From assembly GCA_963841445.1 (NCBI GenBank), contig CAWJCP010000001.1, positions 62,001-126,000 of the forward strand: a stretch of 64,000 nt of DNA, read 5' to 3'. Position 1 is the stretch's first letter, and every line of letters starts with the position of its first letter. The DNA comes from Mayfieldus sp963841445. Lineage in GTDB: Bacteria; Actinomycetota; Thermoleophilia; Solirubrobacterales; 70-9. The notes under the pieces were generated by a model that was not told where the DNA came from, made no database searches, and was given only the letters and a program-made list of their open reading frames with translations. The position numbers were made by a program, and so were the translations under genes. Shown here one piece after another: positions 55,318 to 64,000 of this stretch.

Positions 55318-56085
55318 TCAAAGCAGCTCCGCGACCAGCCTCGCGAGGCCCGCTGCGGCGCCAACGTGCGGCAGCCCGGCGCCGCCGAGGTCGACCAGCT
55401 CGGCGCCGCCGAGCCGCAGCGCCAGCTGCTCGGCGGCGGCGTGCAGCAACGGCGGCGTCGAGCCGCCGACGACGATTCGCGACGGCGCCTCGGTGGCCAG
55501 CATCTCGCCGCTTCGCAGCGACCAGGCGGGGACGGCGCCGAGCTCGGCGAAGAGGCTGAACGGGCGCGCGGCGGCCCTCGCGCCTATCCGCTCGGGAATC
55601 CGCTCCGCTCCAGAACCGAGGTGGCCGAGCTCCCCCGCGAGGTAGAGATCCACCGCCGCCTCCGGCCCGGCGCCGGAGACCGCGTCGGCGATCGCGCGGC
55701 GGTCGGCGGCGATCCCCGGCGTCGCCTCGGGCAGAAAGGCGAGCAGCGGCGGCTCGACCAGGATCGCGGCGCGGACATGGTCGCGGTGGCGCAGCAACAG
55801 CTCCAGCGCGACGACGGCGCCCAGTCCCGACCCGCAGACCAGAGCCGGCTCGGCGTCGAGCTCGCGCAGCAGCGCTCCGGCGTCGGCGGCCTGCTCCTCG
55901 ACCGTGGTCGCGACGTACTCCTGCGGCGCGCCGGAGTCGCCCCAGCCGCGCCGGTCGAGGGCGATCGTGCGGGTTGCGGGGCCGATCGCTTCGATCAGCG
56001 GCTGCCAGATCGCCGCCGAGGCCGCGGCCTCGTGGAGAAGCAGAAGCGCCGGGCCGGCGCCGCGCTCGCGCCAGCTCAGCTCCAC
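55318..56085 (-). CDS. Alpha/beta-hydrolase-fold protein
   Basis: A 255-residue single-domain hydrolase. The oxyanion region is LLLHEAAASAAIWQPLI; RTIALDRRGWGDSGAP is the usual strand-4 segment. The nucleophile elbow reads LVCGSGLGAVVALEL, aligning Ser with the catalytic Ser, though the position normally Gly just before is Cys. The terminal LVDLGGAGLPHVGAA supplies the catalytic His. Substrate unknown. It is 23 bases downstream of the SDR gene on the same strand and probably co-transcribed with it. Confidence 0.82.
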   Translation of the reverse strand: MELSWRERGAGPALLLLHEAAASAAIWQPLIEAIGPATRTIALDRRGWGDSGAPQEYVATTVEEQAADAGALLRELDAEPALVCGSGLGAVVALELLLRHRDHVRAAILVEPPLLAFLPEATPGIAADRRAIADAVSGAGPEAAVDLYLAGELGHLGSGAERIPERIGARAAARPFSLFAELGAVPAWSLRSGEMLATEAPSRIVVGGSTPPLLHAAAEQLALRLGGAELVDLGGAGLPHVGAAAGLARLVAELL

Positions 56086-56108
56086 CCCGTTGAGAAGCAG
56101 CGCGACCC

Positions 56109-56912
56109 CTACTCGACCTGCCGCCAGATCCTGCTCGCGAACGGGAGGATCGCCCAGCGCGGCGTATAGCGGCCGAACATCATGCTCGCGTAGTTGAGCA
56201 TCCCCGGCACCACGGTTCGCTTGCCGGCGGCGAGGCCGTCAACGGCCTCCCTGGCGACGTCCTCAGCCGACATCCAGATGAAGCCCGGGGTGTCCTCGGC
56301 CTTCGGCATGCTCGCCGCGTCGGTGAACTCGGTCCGCACCGGCCCCGGACAGACCACCGTCAAGTCGACGCCTGTGCCCTTGAGCTCGTGGTGAAGCGCC
56401 TCGCTGTGGCTGAGAACGAAGGCCTTGGTGGCACCATAGGTGGCGCTCTTCGGCATCGGCTGAAAGCCCCCCGTCGAGGCGACGTTGAGGACTCCTCCAC
56501 GGCCGCGCCGGATCATCCCCGGAAGGAAGCGCGCGGTCAGGTCGACGACCGCTTCGCAGTTCAGCCGCACCATCTCGACCTGGCGCCGGCGCTCGGCGTC
56601 GACGAAGTCGCCGGCGAACCCGAAACCGGCGTTGTTGACCAGCACCTCGACCTCGAGGCCGAGCTCGCCGACGCGCGCCTCGAGCCGCGCCCGATCGTCC
56701 TCCTCGCCGAGATCGCAGGCAACGACCCCGGCCCGCACTCCATGGCGGCTATGGAGCTCGGCGGCAAGCTCGGTGAGCCTGTCCTCCCGCCGCGCGACCA
56801 GGATCAGGTTCTGGCCCCGCTCGGCGAGCTGCTCGGCGATCGCCGCTCCGATCCCCGACGACGCGCCGGTCACGAGGGCGATCGACGACTCGCCCGGCCG
56901 CGGAAGCGCCAT
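56109..56912 (-). CDS. Short-chain dehydrogenase/reductase (SDR)
   Basis: A 267-residue classical SDR. The cofactor motif is LVTGASSGIGAAIAEQLAERG at residues ~13–33, with VLVNNAGFGFAG (NNAG) near residue 92. The catalytic triad appears as Ser in VLNVASTGGFQP, and Tyr/Lys in ATYGATKAFVLSHSEAL. Arg/Arg after strand 2 (LVARREDRL) suggests NADP(H) preference. It resembles the DltE/YqjQ-type group of SDRs acting on acyl or alcohol substrates. The ATG is 17 bases downstream of the stop of the small upstream gene. Confidence 0.88.
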   Translation of the reverse strand: MALPRPGESSIALVTGASSGIGAAIAEQLAERGQNLILVARREDRLTELAAELHSRHGVRAGVVACDLGEEDDRARLEARVGELGLEVEVLVNNAGFGFAGDFVDAERRRQVEMVRLNCEAVVDLTARFLPGMIRRGRGGVLNVASTGGFQPMPKSATYGATKAFVLSHSEALHHELKGTGVDLTVVCPGPVRTEFTDAASMPKAEDTPGFIWMSAEDVAREAVDGLAAGKRTVVPGMLNYASMMFGRYTPRWAILPFASRIWRQVE

Positions 56913-56929
56913 CTAGCGGGGCCTCCCCA

Positions 56930-57202
56930 CTAGGCGAGGCCTTCGCGCGCTTCGCGCACCAGCGTCACGGCCTCCGGGAAGACGATCCTGATCGCGTCGC
57001 GAACCTGAGCGGCCTGCTCGTCGCTTGAGCCGCTGAGCTCCAGACCGTTGATCGCCGCCACCGTCATCTCGACCGCGAGGCGAATCGCGTTGTCGGCCCA
57101 GGCGACCCGTTGCGAGGACTGCGCCTGCTCGGCCAGCTCCTCGAGCCGGGCCCGCAGCTCCTCAGGGTCCCCGAAGAGGTTGAAACCGCCGCTGCCTTCC
57201 AT
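56930..57202 (-). CDS. Small conserved-looking helical protein
   Basis: A 90-residue protein (MEGSGGFNLFGDPEELRARLEELAEQAQ … AVEMTVAAINGLELSGSSDEQAAQVRDAI) that is probably all helical with a Gly-rich leader. No motif I can name. It is first in a unit with the SDR and hydrolase genes. I chose the ATG at 57202; the frame continues upstream on the minus strand over the divergent gene and is not credible there. Confidence 0.6.
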   Translation of the reverse strand: MEGSGGFNLFGDPEELRARLEELAEQAQSSQRVAWADNAIRLAVEMTVAAINGLELSGSSDEQAAQVRDAIRIVFPEAVTLVREAREGLA

Positions 57203-57289
57203 ACTGGAAAGACTAGTTGCTCCTAGCTGGTTGCTGGGGGGTCGAATTCGTCGCGCAAGCTGTGATCGCGGCCCTCCTACCGTCGCCGC

Positions 57290-57946
57290 ATGTGGAAGAT
57301 GCAGGATCAGCAAGGCGCTGCGAGCGTCGAGCAGGCCGGGCTCGCGGCGCTGATCGCCGTTCTGGTCATCGCCGCGATCTCGGCGCTCGCCGCGACCCCC
57401 CCGAGCCGCGAGAGCCGTGAGCTCGCGGCGACGATCGGGCGCCGGATCGCCTGCGCTCCCCGCCTTCCCGATGCCTGCCGTCACCATCCCCTGGTGCGCG
57501 CCTACGGATGGCCACTGGCGCGTCTGGCCCGCTTCCTCGCCCCAACCCCGGCGGCGCGACTCGGGCCCGACGGGGTGCCTTTGGTGCCGGTCGACTTCCG
57601 CTATTGCCGGCGATCGAGCTGCGCGGCGCAACGCGGCGACGCCCCGCTTCACCTCACCGCCTCGGGTCGGCGGGTGACGGTCTTCACCTCGATCGAGGAC
57701 CAGCGGCGCTCGAGCGGCTACGTTGAGCTGAGCTACTGGCTCTATCGGCCTTCGCTGGGCTGGACGCATCAGATCCGCCGAGCCACCGAGGCGGACGTCG
57801 AAGCCGCTGCGGACACGAAGGTGCTGCTCCGCGACGATCCCAACCTGGTTCCCCTGGAGACGCTGCCGGGGCGCAACCAGTACGAGTTTCCGACCGGCGA
57901 GCGCCCGCCCTGGCAGTGGAACGTGCCCGGGCTCTATCCCGGCTGA
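57290..57946 (+). CDS. Pseudopilin-like (Flp/TadE-type leader) secreted protein
   Basis: A 218-residue protein. The N-terminus QQGAASVEQAGLAALIAVLVI matches a type IVb (Tad) prepilin leader: Gly at the cleavage site, Glu at +5 and a long hydrophobic helix directly after. A larger soluble domain follows with a Cys pair in RYCRRSSC, two further Cys (IACAP, DACRHH), and a beta-rich stretch (RRVTVFTSIEDQRRSSGYVELSYWLYRP). It may be a minor pilin-like envelope protein; no other tad genes are in the window. ATG 57290, with a second Met at 57299. Confidence 0.65.
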   Translation: MWKMQDQQGAASVEQAGLAALIAVLVIAAISALAATPPSRESRELAATIGRRIACAPRLPDACRHHPLVRAYGWPLARLARFLAPTPAARLGPDGVPLVPVDFRYCRRSSCAAQRGDAPLHLTASGRRVTVFTSIEDQRRSSGYVELSYWLYRPSLGWTHQIRRATEADVEAAADTKVLLRDDPNLVPLETLPGRNQYEFPTGERPPWQWNVPGLYPG

Positions 57947-57959
57947 GCGCCGGCGTCGC

Positions 57960-58973
57960 TCAGGGCAGCGCTCCCTGCGCCTCGCCGGCCGCCTGCTTGG
58001 CCTGCTCGGACTTGGCCTCGTCGTCGGCGTGGTTGATCAGCGCCCGCCAGTTTGTGGTCCTGAAGATCAGCAACAGCGCCGCGAAGCCGATCACCGCCGA
58101 CCAGGCCGCCATCGCGATCTGGGTGCCGACCGAGAACGAGAGCACCGCCGACCGCGAAGGCCCCTCCAAGGTGGCGACCAGCAACGCCTGCTGGGCGCCG
58201 GCGCCGCCGGGGGTGAACGGCAGCATCGTCGAGATCGCCTGCACGCTCATCACCAGCATCACGTTCTGAAACGAGCCCCCGATCCCGAACGCCTCCAGGA
58301 ATGCCCAGAAGGCGGCAAAGCGACAGAGCCATCCCACCGTCTGCCAGGAGACCACCTCGCGCAGGTAGCGGCGCGGGTCGGTGAGGATCACGACCCCCTG
58401 CTTGACCCGCTGCCAGAACTCCTCTGCGCGGCGTGCGACGACCGCGAAGATGACCACGGAGCCGACTCCCAAGACGGTGATCGTGAACAGCAGCAGCTGC
58501 GGGTTCTGGGCCCAGAAGGCAACGTCGAAGGCGGGCAGGTCGGGAAGCTGCGGCGGGCGCGGCAGCAGCCCCTGGGTCAGGGCATAGGCGAAGACCAGCA
58601 GACCGGCGGTGGTGTCGAAGATCGACTGGACCAGGAAGGAGGACGTGATCGCCGGATAGGTCGAGCGCCTCACCTGGCCTCTGGCGAGGAAGATCTTCGT
58701 CGCGTCACCGACCCGGGCCGGGATAACGGCGTTGATCCCCGCCCCCGCCAGGTAGGCGCCGGCGATCCCCCGGTAGGGCACCTTCGTCCCGGGATAGGCG
58801 GCTCGGAGTACGTTCTGCCAGGCGCGGGCGCGGGCCAGGTACATCCCCAACAAGAACCCCAGCGCGATGATCAGGGCGCCCCAGTGGACGTCGGCGAGGT
58901 TGGCGAAGAATTGGCCTGCCGCGTCGAGGAAGGAGCGAAGGCTGGAGCCCAGGGTCGTCGCGACGACGGTCAC
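57960..58973 (-). CDS. Lysylphosphatidylglycerol synthase TM-region/UPF0104 (flippase-like) membrane protein
   Basis: A 337-residue membrane protein with about eight helices, matching the flippase-like transmembrane domain (without any C-terminal synthetase part). Family marks are RGIAGAYLAGAGINAVIPARVGDATKIFLARG, SSFLVQSIFDTTAGLLVFAYAL, and MLPFTPGGAGAQQALLVATLEG. Stand-alone members are proposed lipid or polyprenyl-lipid flippases. It overlaps the upstream DUF2804 gene by 4 bases, so the two are coupled. Confidence 0.85.
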   Translation of the reverse strand: MTVVATTLGSSLRSFLDAAGQFFANLADVHWGALIIALGFLLGMYLARARAWQNVLRAAYPGTKVPYRGIAGAYLAGAGINAVIPARVGDATKIFLARGQVRRSTYPAITSSFLVQSIFDTTAGLLVFAYALTQGLLPRPPQLPDLPAFDVAFWAQNPQLLLFTITVLGVGSVVIFAVVARRAEEFWQRVKQGVVILTDPRRYLREVVSWQTVGWLCRFAAFWAFLEAFGIGGSFQNVMLVMSVQAISTMLPFTPGGAGAQQALLVATLEGPSRSAVLSFSVGTQIAMAAWSAVIGFAALLLIFRTTNWRALINHADDEAKSEQAKQAAGEAQGALP

Positions 58974-59803
58974 CAGAGTGCCTCGTGACGCTCCATCACG
59001 CCCAAGCCCTCGGCCAGCTCGACACCGTCGACCGAGCCCGAGAAGGTCCCAAACCGGTGCCGGTAGGCGGAGCGAAAGAAGAGCAGGTTGTCGTCCCGGG
59101 CCCGCTCGCTCTCTCCAATGAATGCCAGTCGCGTCCCGGCGCTGAAATCGATTCCGTCCAGACCGGAGAAGTGGACCGGGCCGGGCTCGTACGGCTCCCC
59201 GTCGATCCAGACCGTCCGCTCGCTTTGGCGCGGCGGGTCGTTGATCCCCTCGACGAGGTTCCAGGCCAGCGCCCGGCCGTCGCTGGCTTGACCGACCCCC
59301 GCCGACCAGAGCCAGCTCGTGCGGCGCCGGTGATAGCCGGCCGACTCGTCATCGACCCCCAGCGCGTCGACATCGAAGCGGCGTTCCGGCGTCTCGACCG
59401 TCCCGGTCACCGGCAAGCCCGCGCGCTTGCGGGTCCAGCCGTAGCCCCGCTCGCCGCTCGGGCAGAGCGCCTCGACCGGCGCCGCATCGCCGAGGGTCAA
59501 CCGCGCCCGCACCCCGTCTCCGTTCACTTCGACCCCGGAGCCGCGCATCGCCACGTCGCCGGCGGGGCGCAGGCGCGTGCGCCCATGCTGGCGACGACCC
59601 TCACGGTCCCAGAGCGACCAAAAGCTCTGCCGCAGCGGGCCGACCTGCACGGCGGCCGCGCAGAGCATCAGCTCGGGCCCATAGACCCCGAAATAGCGCC
59701 AGCGCTTGCGGATCAGCCCGTCGCGAAGCAGCGGCATCCGGTCGGGTGGAAGCGGCAGATCGGGGCGGCCGGGACCGGGACCCCGCCATGGACTCGTGGT
59801 CAC
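58970..59803 (-). CDS. DUF2804 family protein
   Basis: A 277-residue soluble beta-rich protein. Matching segments are LLRDGLIRKRWRYFGVYGPELMLCAAAVQVGPLRQSFWSLWDRE, GERGYGWTRKRAGLPVTGTVE, HRRRTSWLWSAGVGQASDGRALAWNLVEGIND and LFFRSAYRHRFGTFSGSV. The Trp/Arg-rich blocks are typical of DUF2804, whose fold resembles lipocalin-like hydroxyneurosporene-synthase relatives; no reaction is established. The family marks do not require residues 1–20, so a later start (MPLLRDG) is possible. Confidence 0.78.
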   Translation of the reverse strand: MTTSPWRGPGPGRPDLPLPPDRMPLLRDGLIRKRWRYFGVYGPELMLCAAAVQVGPLRQSFWSLWDREGRRQHGRTRLRPAGDVAMRGSGVEVNGDGVRARLTLGDAAPVEALCPSGERGYGWTRKRAGLPVTGTVETPERRFDVDALGVDDESAGYHRRRTSWLWSAGVGQASDGRALAWNLVEGINDPPRQSERTVWIDGEPYEPGPVHFSGLDGIDFSAGTRLAFIGESERARDDNLLFFRSAYRHRFGTFSGSVDGVELAEGLGVMERHEALW

Positions 59804-59827
59804 GCCGCGAAGCTACACTAGCCCGCC

Positions 59828-60818
59828 TTGCCCGAGACCCGGACACCGCCCGACGTCCCGACCAGCGCCCCGCACGACCCCTCTGACGAGGCGATGTGCG
59901 CGCGCGCCCGCGAGCGCTTCACGGCCGATCGCGGAAAGCGGGTGCCGCGCCGGCGCGGCCGTCACGCTGCGCTTCCCAACCTGATCATCATCGGGGGCCT
60001 GAAGTGCGGCACAACGAGCATCCACCACTACCTCGGCCTGCATCCCGAGGTCCAGATGTCGAAGCCGAAGGAGCTCAACTTCTTCGTCGAGGAGCTCAAC
60101 TGGGACCTCGGACTCGAGTGGTACCGGGCGCGCTTCGACGACGCGCTTCGCGGTCCGCGGCGAGTCCTCTCCCCACTACACCAACCAGCCTCGCTTCAAA
60201 GGCGTCGCCGAGCGGATCCAGGCCCATTGCCCGGACGCGAAGCTGATCTACATGGTCCGCGACCCGATCAAGCGCGTCCTCTCGCACTGGGTGCACGCGA
60301 CCGGCGCGGGCTATGAGCACGGCGAGATCGACGACGTCCTGTCGCGCCCCGACACCGCCTACGTCCATCGCTCGATGTTCTGGATGCAGCTGCAGCCCTA
60401 CCTGCGCCGCTTCGAGCGCGATCAGATCGAGGTGATCAGCTCCGAGGAGCTGCAGAACGAGCGCGAGGCGACGATGCGCAGGGCCTTCCGCTTCGCGGGA
60501 GTGGACGAGGACTTCACGCACGAGCAGTTCGACCGCGAGTGGGAGAAGTCGAGCGCCAAGCAGGGCGACAAGTACCAGGTCATGGAGCGGCTGGTCAAGC
60601 TGCCGGTCCTGCGCTCGTTCGATCGCAACTTCGACCGCCTCCCGGAGTCGATGCGCTGGGTCGTCGAGAAGCTCGTCCACGACCCCGACAAGCCCTCGGC
60701 GCCGAAGCCGCAGCTGAGCGAGGAGCAGGCCGAGCGGCTGCGCGGCCGCTTCCGCGACGACGTCGCGGGGCTGCAGGAGTTCGCCGGCCGCAGGTTCGAC
60801 GGCTGGAGCGAGTACTAG
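59828..60818 (+). pseudogene. Sulfotransferase, interrupted by one frameshift
   Basis: A PAPS-dependent sulfotransferase. The 5'-phosphosulfate loop is IIIGGLKCGTTSIHHYL near residue 55 and the 3'-phosphate motif IYMVRDPIKRVLSHW lies about 85 residues later. The first part (59828 on, TTG start) and the second part (through 60818) are in different frames. Reading on in the second frame restores GESSPHYTNQPRFKGVAERI. Removing one C near 60146 (GACGACGCG-C-TTCGCG) joins them into a ~330-residue protein of normal length. The rest is intact, so this is either a recent mutation or a base-calling error; several neighbours show the same defect. Confidence 0.8.
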
Positions 60819-60820
60819 CG

Positions 60821-61265
60821 ATGCGCATCGCCGTTTCCGCCGACGAGCTGGTCGGCGTCGCGGGCCGTCTGACAGGTGAGCTGCGGGAGCGCGACCACGA
60901 GCCGCTCCCGCACGGAGCGCTCTCCGAGCGAGGAGCGCGACGACTGGGCCTGGGCCTCGGAGGCCGCCGCCCGCGACGTCGCCGAGGGCCGCGCCGAGCA
61001 GGCGATCGTCTGCTGCTGGACCGGGACCGGCGCTTCGATCGCCGCCAACAAGGTGGCGGGGATCCGGGCGGCGCTGTGCGCGGACGCGCAGACCGCCGAG
61101 GGGGCGCGGCGCTGGAACGACGCCAACGTCCTGGCGCTGAGCCTGCGCACGACCTCGGAGGCGGAGCTGGCCGAGATCCTCGACGCCTGGTTCGCGGCAG
61201 CCCCCAGCGAGGACGCCGAGGATCGCGCCAACGTCGAGCACATCGGCGAGATCGGCTCTCCCTAG
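60821..61265 (+). pseudogene. RpiB/LacA/LacB-family sugar-phosphate isomerase, frameshifted
   Basis: Isomerase of the ribose-5-phosphate isomerase B/galactose-6-phosphate isomerase family. The first frame gives MRIAVSADELVGVAGRLTGEL … LPHGALSE, and after a one-base shift near 60930 the next frame gives EERDDWAWASEAAARDVAEGRAEQAIVCCWTGTGASIAANKVAGIRAALC, with the catalytic Cys, the GTG phosphate loop and the characteristic SIAANK. It ends at 61265 (about 147 residues when joined, normal size). It starts 2 bases after the sulfotransferase stop. Confidence 0.75.
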
Positions 61266-61301
61266 CCGCTCCCATCGGTCCCGCGCCGGTATAAGGGGGC
61301 G

Positions 61302-62042
61302 ATGCAGCGCCTGCTCCCCGATCCCGGCCCGACCACGGTCGAGGAGCAGCTCGCCGGGCTCGACCTGGTCGACCTCGCCTACTCGGACCGCCCCTACGTC
61401 GCCGTCAACTTCGCCGTCACCGTTGATGGCCGCGCGGCGATCGAGGGGCGCTCGGGCCCGATCGGATCGCGAATCGACACCGAGATGCTGCAGCACCTTC
61501 GCACCCGAAGCGACGCGGTGATGATCGGCGCCGGGACGATGCGGGCGGAGCGCTACGGGCGCATCGTCTCCGACCCGTCGCTGCGCGCCCGACGCGAGCG
61601 GGTCGGCCTCGCCCACGACCCGCTCGCGGTGCTGGTCTCGGGCCGGCTCGATCTGCCCTGGGACGCCGGCCTGTTCACCGACGGGGGCGGGCGGATCGTC
61701 GTCTTCACGACCGCCGAGACCGAGGCGCCGAAGACCGCGACGCCGCTGCAGGTGATCCGCCACGACGGACCCGCGATCGATCTGGTCGAGGCGCTGCGCT
61801 ACCTGCGCGAGGAGCGCGGCATACGCGGCGCTGCTCTGCGAGGGCGGGCCGGGCTTGCACAGCGAGCTGCAGGCGCTGGGGCTGGTCGACGAGCTCTTCG
61901 TCACGATCGCCCCGAAGCTCGACCGGCGGAGCGGAGCCGCGAATGATCGAGGGGCGAGCTGCCCAGATCGTCGAAATCGGAGCTGGCCTGGCTGCTCGAG
62001 CAGAACGGCGAGCTCTTCGCCCGCTACCGGCGCAGCGGCTGA
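61302..62042 (+). pseudogene. RibD C-terminal/DHFR-like reductase, with several frameshifts
   Basis: Pyrimidine-reductase-like protein of the RibD C-terminal domain family. The intact part (61302–~61825) shows RPYVAVNFAVTVDGRAAIEGRSGPIGSRIDTEMLQHLRTRSDAVMIGAGTMRAERYGRI. The conserved continuation ALLCEGGPGLHSELQALGLVDELFVTIAPKL is in a second frame from about 61830, and the normal ending ELAWLLEQNGELFARYRRSG is in yet another frame, ending with TGA at 62042. At least two single-base shifts are needed. Joined length is about 245 residues, as expected. Family members reduce riboflavin precursors or act on unknown pteridine-like substrates. Confidence 0.75.
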
Positions 62043-62082
62043 ACCGTCGCCGATCGCCATCCAGCATGTTAGATTCGCCGCC

Positions 62083-63628
62083 GTGCCGGGTCGCCGAGGA
62101 CTGAAGACGGCAATCGCGACTGCGTCGGCGGTCGTCGCGCTGCTCGCGCTGTCGCGTCGCGCCGGCGGCAGCCCGCGACGTCAACGTCACCTCCTTCGAC
62201 GGCACCGAAGATCTACGCCCACTTCTATCCCGGCACCGGCGCCGGCGCCGAGCACCCGGCGCCGACGATCCTCGAGGGGCCGGGCTGGAGCCTGCAGGGC
62301 GACACCCGGGCGGGATCGCCGGCGGCGCCGCAGGGGCTCTTCGGGATCACCAACATCAAGGTCTTCATCGAGCACGGCTACAACGTGCTCACCTGGGACC
62401 CGCGCGGCTTCGGCCAGTCGGGCGGGACGGTGGAGATCGACGACCCCCAGTACGAGGGCCGCGACGTGCAGGCGCTGCTCGACTACGTGGCCCAGCAGCC
62501 GGAGGCGACCCTCGACGGCCCCGACGACCCGCGCGTCGGGATGGCCGGCGGCAGCTACGGAGGCGGGATCCAGCTGGTAAGCGCCGCGATCGACGGTCGC
62601 ATCGACGCGATCGCGCCGACGATCGCCTGGCACTCGCTGCTCAGCAGCCTTTTCCCCGATAACAGCGTCAAGCTGGGCTGGGGCTCGCTCCTGGTCGGGC
62701 TGGGCGATCGAGGGGGCGACGCTTCCCGGTGGGTTGCAGGATCCCGCGACGGCTCCCGGGCGCCAGGACCCGCACTTCTACGACACCCTCGTGCAGGCTG
62801 CCGCCACCGGCAAGGTGCCGCAGTCCGACCTCGACTGGTACGCGTCGAAGGGCCCCGGAAACCTCGTCAACCAGATCAGGGTCCCCACCCTGCTGATCCA
62901 GGGCACCGCCGACACCCTGTTCCCGCTCGACGAGGCGGTCGCCAACTTCGACGCGATCCGCAGCCACGGGGTGCCGACGAAGATGATCTGGTTCTGCGGC
63001 GGCCACGGCGCCTGCCTGACCGGCAACGTCCCCCAGAGCTACATCGATGGGCGCGTGCTGGCCTGGTTCGATCGCTACCTGAAGCGCGACACCAGCGTCG
63101 ATACGGGGCCGCTCTTCGCCTGGGACGCCGATGACAACGTCCTGCGCAGCACCGACAGCTGGCCGCTCCCGCATGCCAACTGGCTGACGGGACACGGCTC
63201 GGGGACCCTGCCGCTGGTCGCCGGCCAGGGAAGCGGCGCCTTGATCCTCGCGACACCTGCCGCCAACGCGCTGAACGTCCAGATCCCCGGCCCGCCGACG
63301 GCGGGAACATCGTCGGCGGGCCCCAGTTGACGGTCACTTATCGCGGCGATCGGCGCTCCGCAGAAGACTTTCGTCTACGCACAGCTGCTCAATCCTCGCA
63401 GCGGCCAGATCGTCGGCAACATCGCCACCCCGATCCCGATCGTGCTCGACGGCAGGCAGCACTCCCTCTGCAAGCCGCTGGAGTGGATCGCGGCCCACGC
63501 TCCTGCCGGGCGCTGGCTACACGCTGCAGCTCACCCCGTCGTCGACTCTTTACGACATCCAGCGCTCCGCCGGCACGGTCAACTTCTCAAACGTAAGCAT
63601 CTCGCTGCCGCTCCGCCCATCGAGCTGA
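62083..63628 (+). pseudogene. Secreted alpha/beta hydrolase (CocE/X-Pro peptidase-like), with multiple frameshifts
   Basis: A secreted hydrolase of the CocE/NonD, X-Pro-dipeptidyl-peptidase type. The GTG at 62083 begins a signal peptide (…TASAVVALLAL), then shifts near 62170 and 62200 before IYAHFYPGTGAGAEHPAPTILEGPGW. The main domain has NVLTWDPRGFGQSGG, the nucleophile elbow GMAGGSYGGG and RVPTLLIQGTADTLFPLDEA. Frame changes recur near 62710, 63307, 63345 and 63500, and the last readable piece, YTLQLTPSSTLYDIQRSAGT, ends with TGA at 63628. About 510 residues when joined. The domain order is intact despite at least six shifts. Confidence 0.75.
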
Positions 63629-63651
63629 CGCCAAGCGGTAGTTTTGGGGCG

Positions 63652-64000
63652 ATGGACTTCTCGCCATCGCCGCAGGTCGAGCAGCTGCTGGAGCAGATCC
63701 GCTCGTTCATGGACGAGCACGTCTACCCGAACGAGCGCCAGGCCTCGGAGGCGCTCGACGAGGAGGTCGGTCCGGGGGTCGCCTACCCGGAGATCATTCG
63801 CGAGGTCCGCGAGCGGGCCCGCGCGGAGGGGCTCTGGAACCTGTTCATGCCCGACGAGCGCTACGGCCCGGGGTTGAAGAACTGGGAGTACGGGATCCTC
63901 TGCGAGGAGATGGGGCGCAGCCCGGTGCTGGCGCCGATGGCGTTCAACTGCTCGGCGCCCGACACCGGCAACATGGAGATCCTCGCCGAGCACGGCACCG
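63652..64000 (+). CDS. Acyl-CoA dehydrogenase, 3' end outside window
   Basis: The first ~116 residues of an acyl-CoA dehydrogenase: MDFSPSPQVEQLLEQIRSFMDEHVYPNE at the start, GLWNLFMPDERYGPGLKNWEYGILCEEMGRSPVLAPMAFNCSAPDTGNMEILAEHGT at the window edge. It oxidises an acyl-CoA at the alpha–beta bond with FAD. The reading frame is clean, unlike the four genes before it. ATG at 63652, 23 bases after the disrupted hydrolase stop. Confidence 0.9.
   Translation, partial: MDFSPSPQVEQLLEQIRSFMDEHVYPNERQASEALDEEVGPGVAYPEIIREVRERARAEGLWNLFMPDERYGPGLKNWEYGILCEEMGRSPVLAPMAFNCSAPDTGNMEILAEHGT

Noticed and set aside
1..64000. tRNA or rRNA genes
   Set aside because: No cloverleaf with a GTTCGA-type T-loop and CCA-like end, and no rRNA-like segment, was found between genes.

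Overview
The window is very GC-rich, densely packed, and codes on both strands with many 1–4 bp start/stop overlaps (ATGA, GTGA, TGATG). The gene set includes a B12-dependent ribonucleotide reductase with NrdR, an F420-type luciferase-like oxidoreductase, a QsdR-like TetR regulator, DUF3089, DUF6351, DUF2804 and RDD proteins, and a full 14-gene complex I operon. This fits a high-GC Gram-positive actinobacterium, most likely of the Thermoleophilia/Solirubrobacterales type. That placement is inference from gene content and base composition; no rRNA or tRNA gene was seen.

Layout: (1) 1–6.1 kb: end of a sugar-nucleotide epimerase gene, an O-antigen-ligase-like polymerase, a secreted protein, a siroheme-type dehydrogenase, an EEP hydrolase and a hemolysin-III/PAQR protein with 11-residue repeats. 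(2) 6.1–10.8 kb: NrdR boxes, nrdR, and nrdJ interrupted by a 400-residue LAGLIDADG intein at the NPC|SEY site. (3) 10.8–25.2 kb: mixed metabolism, including two divergent secreted alpha/beta hydrolases, TetR, crotonase, RDD, DUF892, DedA, thioesterase, CAP, MsrB, serS coupled to a NarL-type regulator, a cytochrome c lipoprotein and a flavin reductase. (4) 25.3–40.5 kb: nuoABCDEFGHIJKLMN in canonical order, NADH:quinone oxidoreductase. (5) 40.5–59.8 kb: PLP decarboxylase, a peptidase M14–amidase_2 fusion, LLM oxidoreductase, DUF6351, acyl-CoA dehydrogenase-like flavoprotein, a two-domain ThyX-like protein, GH114-like protein, CBS operon, oxidoreductases, a flippase-like membrane protein and DUF2804. 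(6) 59.8–63.6 kb: four consecutive genes (sulfotransferase, RpiB-like isomerase, RibD-like reductase, alpha/beta hydrolase) all broken by single-base frameshifts, followed by an acyl-CoA dehydrogenase that runs off the end.

The most unusual content is two families of structured repeats. Family B (about 50 bp, imperfect hairpin) occurs five times and only inside the nuo operon. Four copies are translated in the same frame, as a loop of NuoC, the N-terminus of NuoD and the C-termini of NuoE and NuoG. The fifth forms a hairpin over the nuoJ ribosome-binding site, with compensatory changes in its stem. Family A (about 58 bp, two hairpins) lies only between genes, in eight full or partial copies at 20.35–20.54, 21.8, 43.9 and 47.5–47.7 kb, again with compensatory stem changes. 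A third hairpin (10-bp stem, AAA loop) is nested inside one copy of each family. Together they look like mobile palindromic elements of the REP/RPE kind, not described for this group as far as I can tell from the sequence alone.
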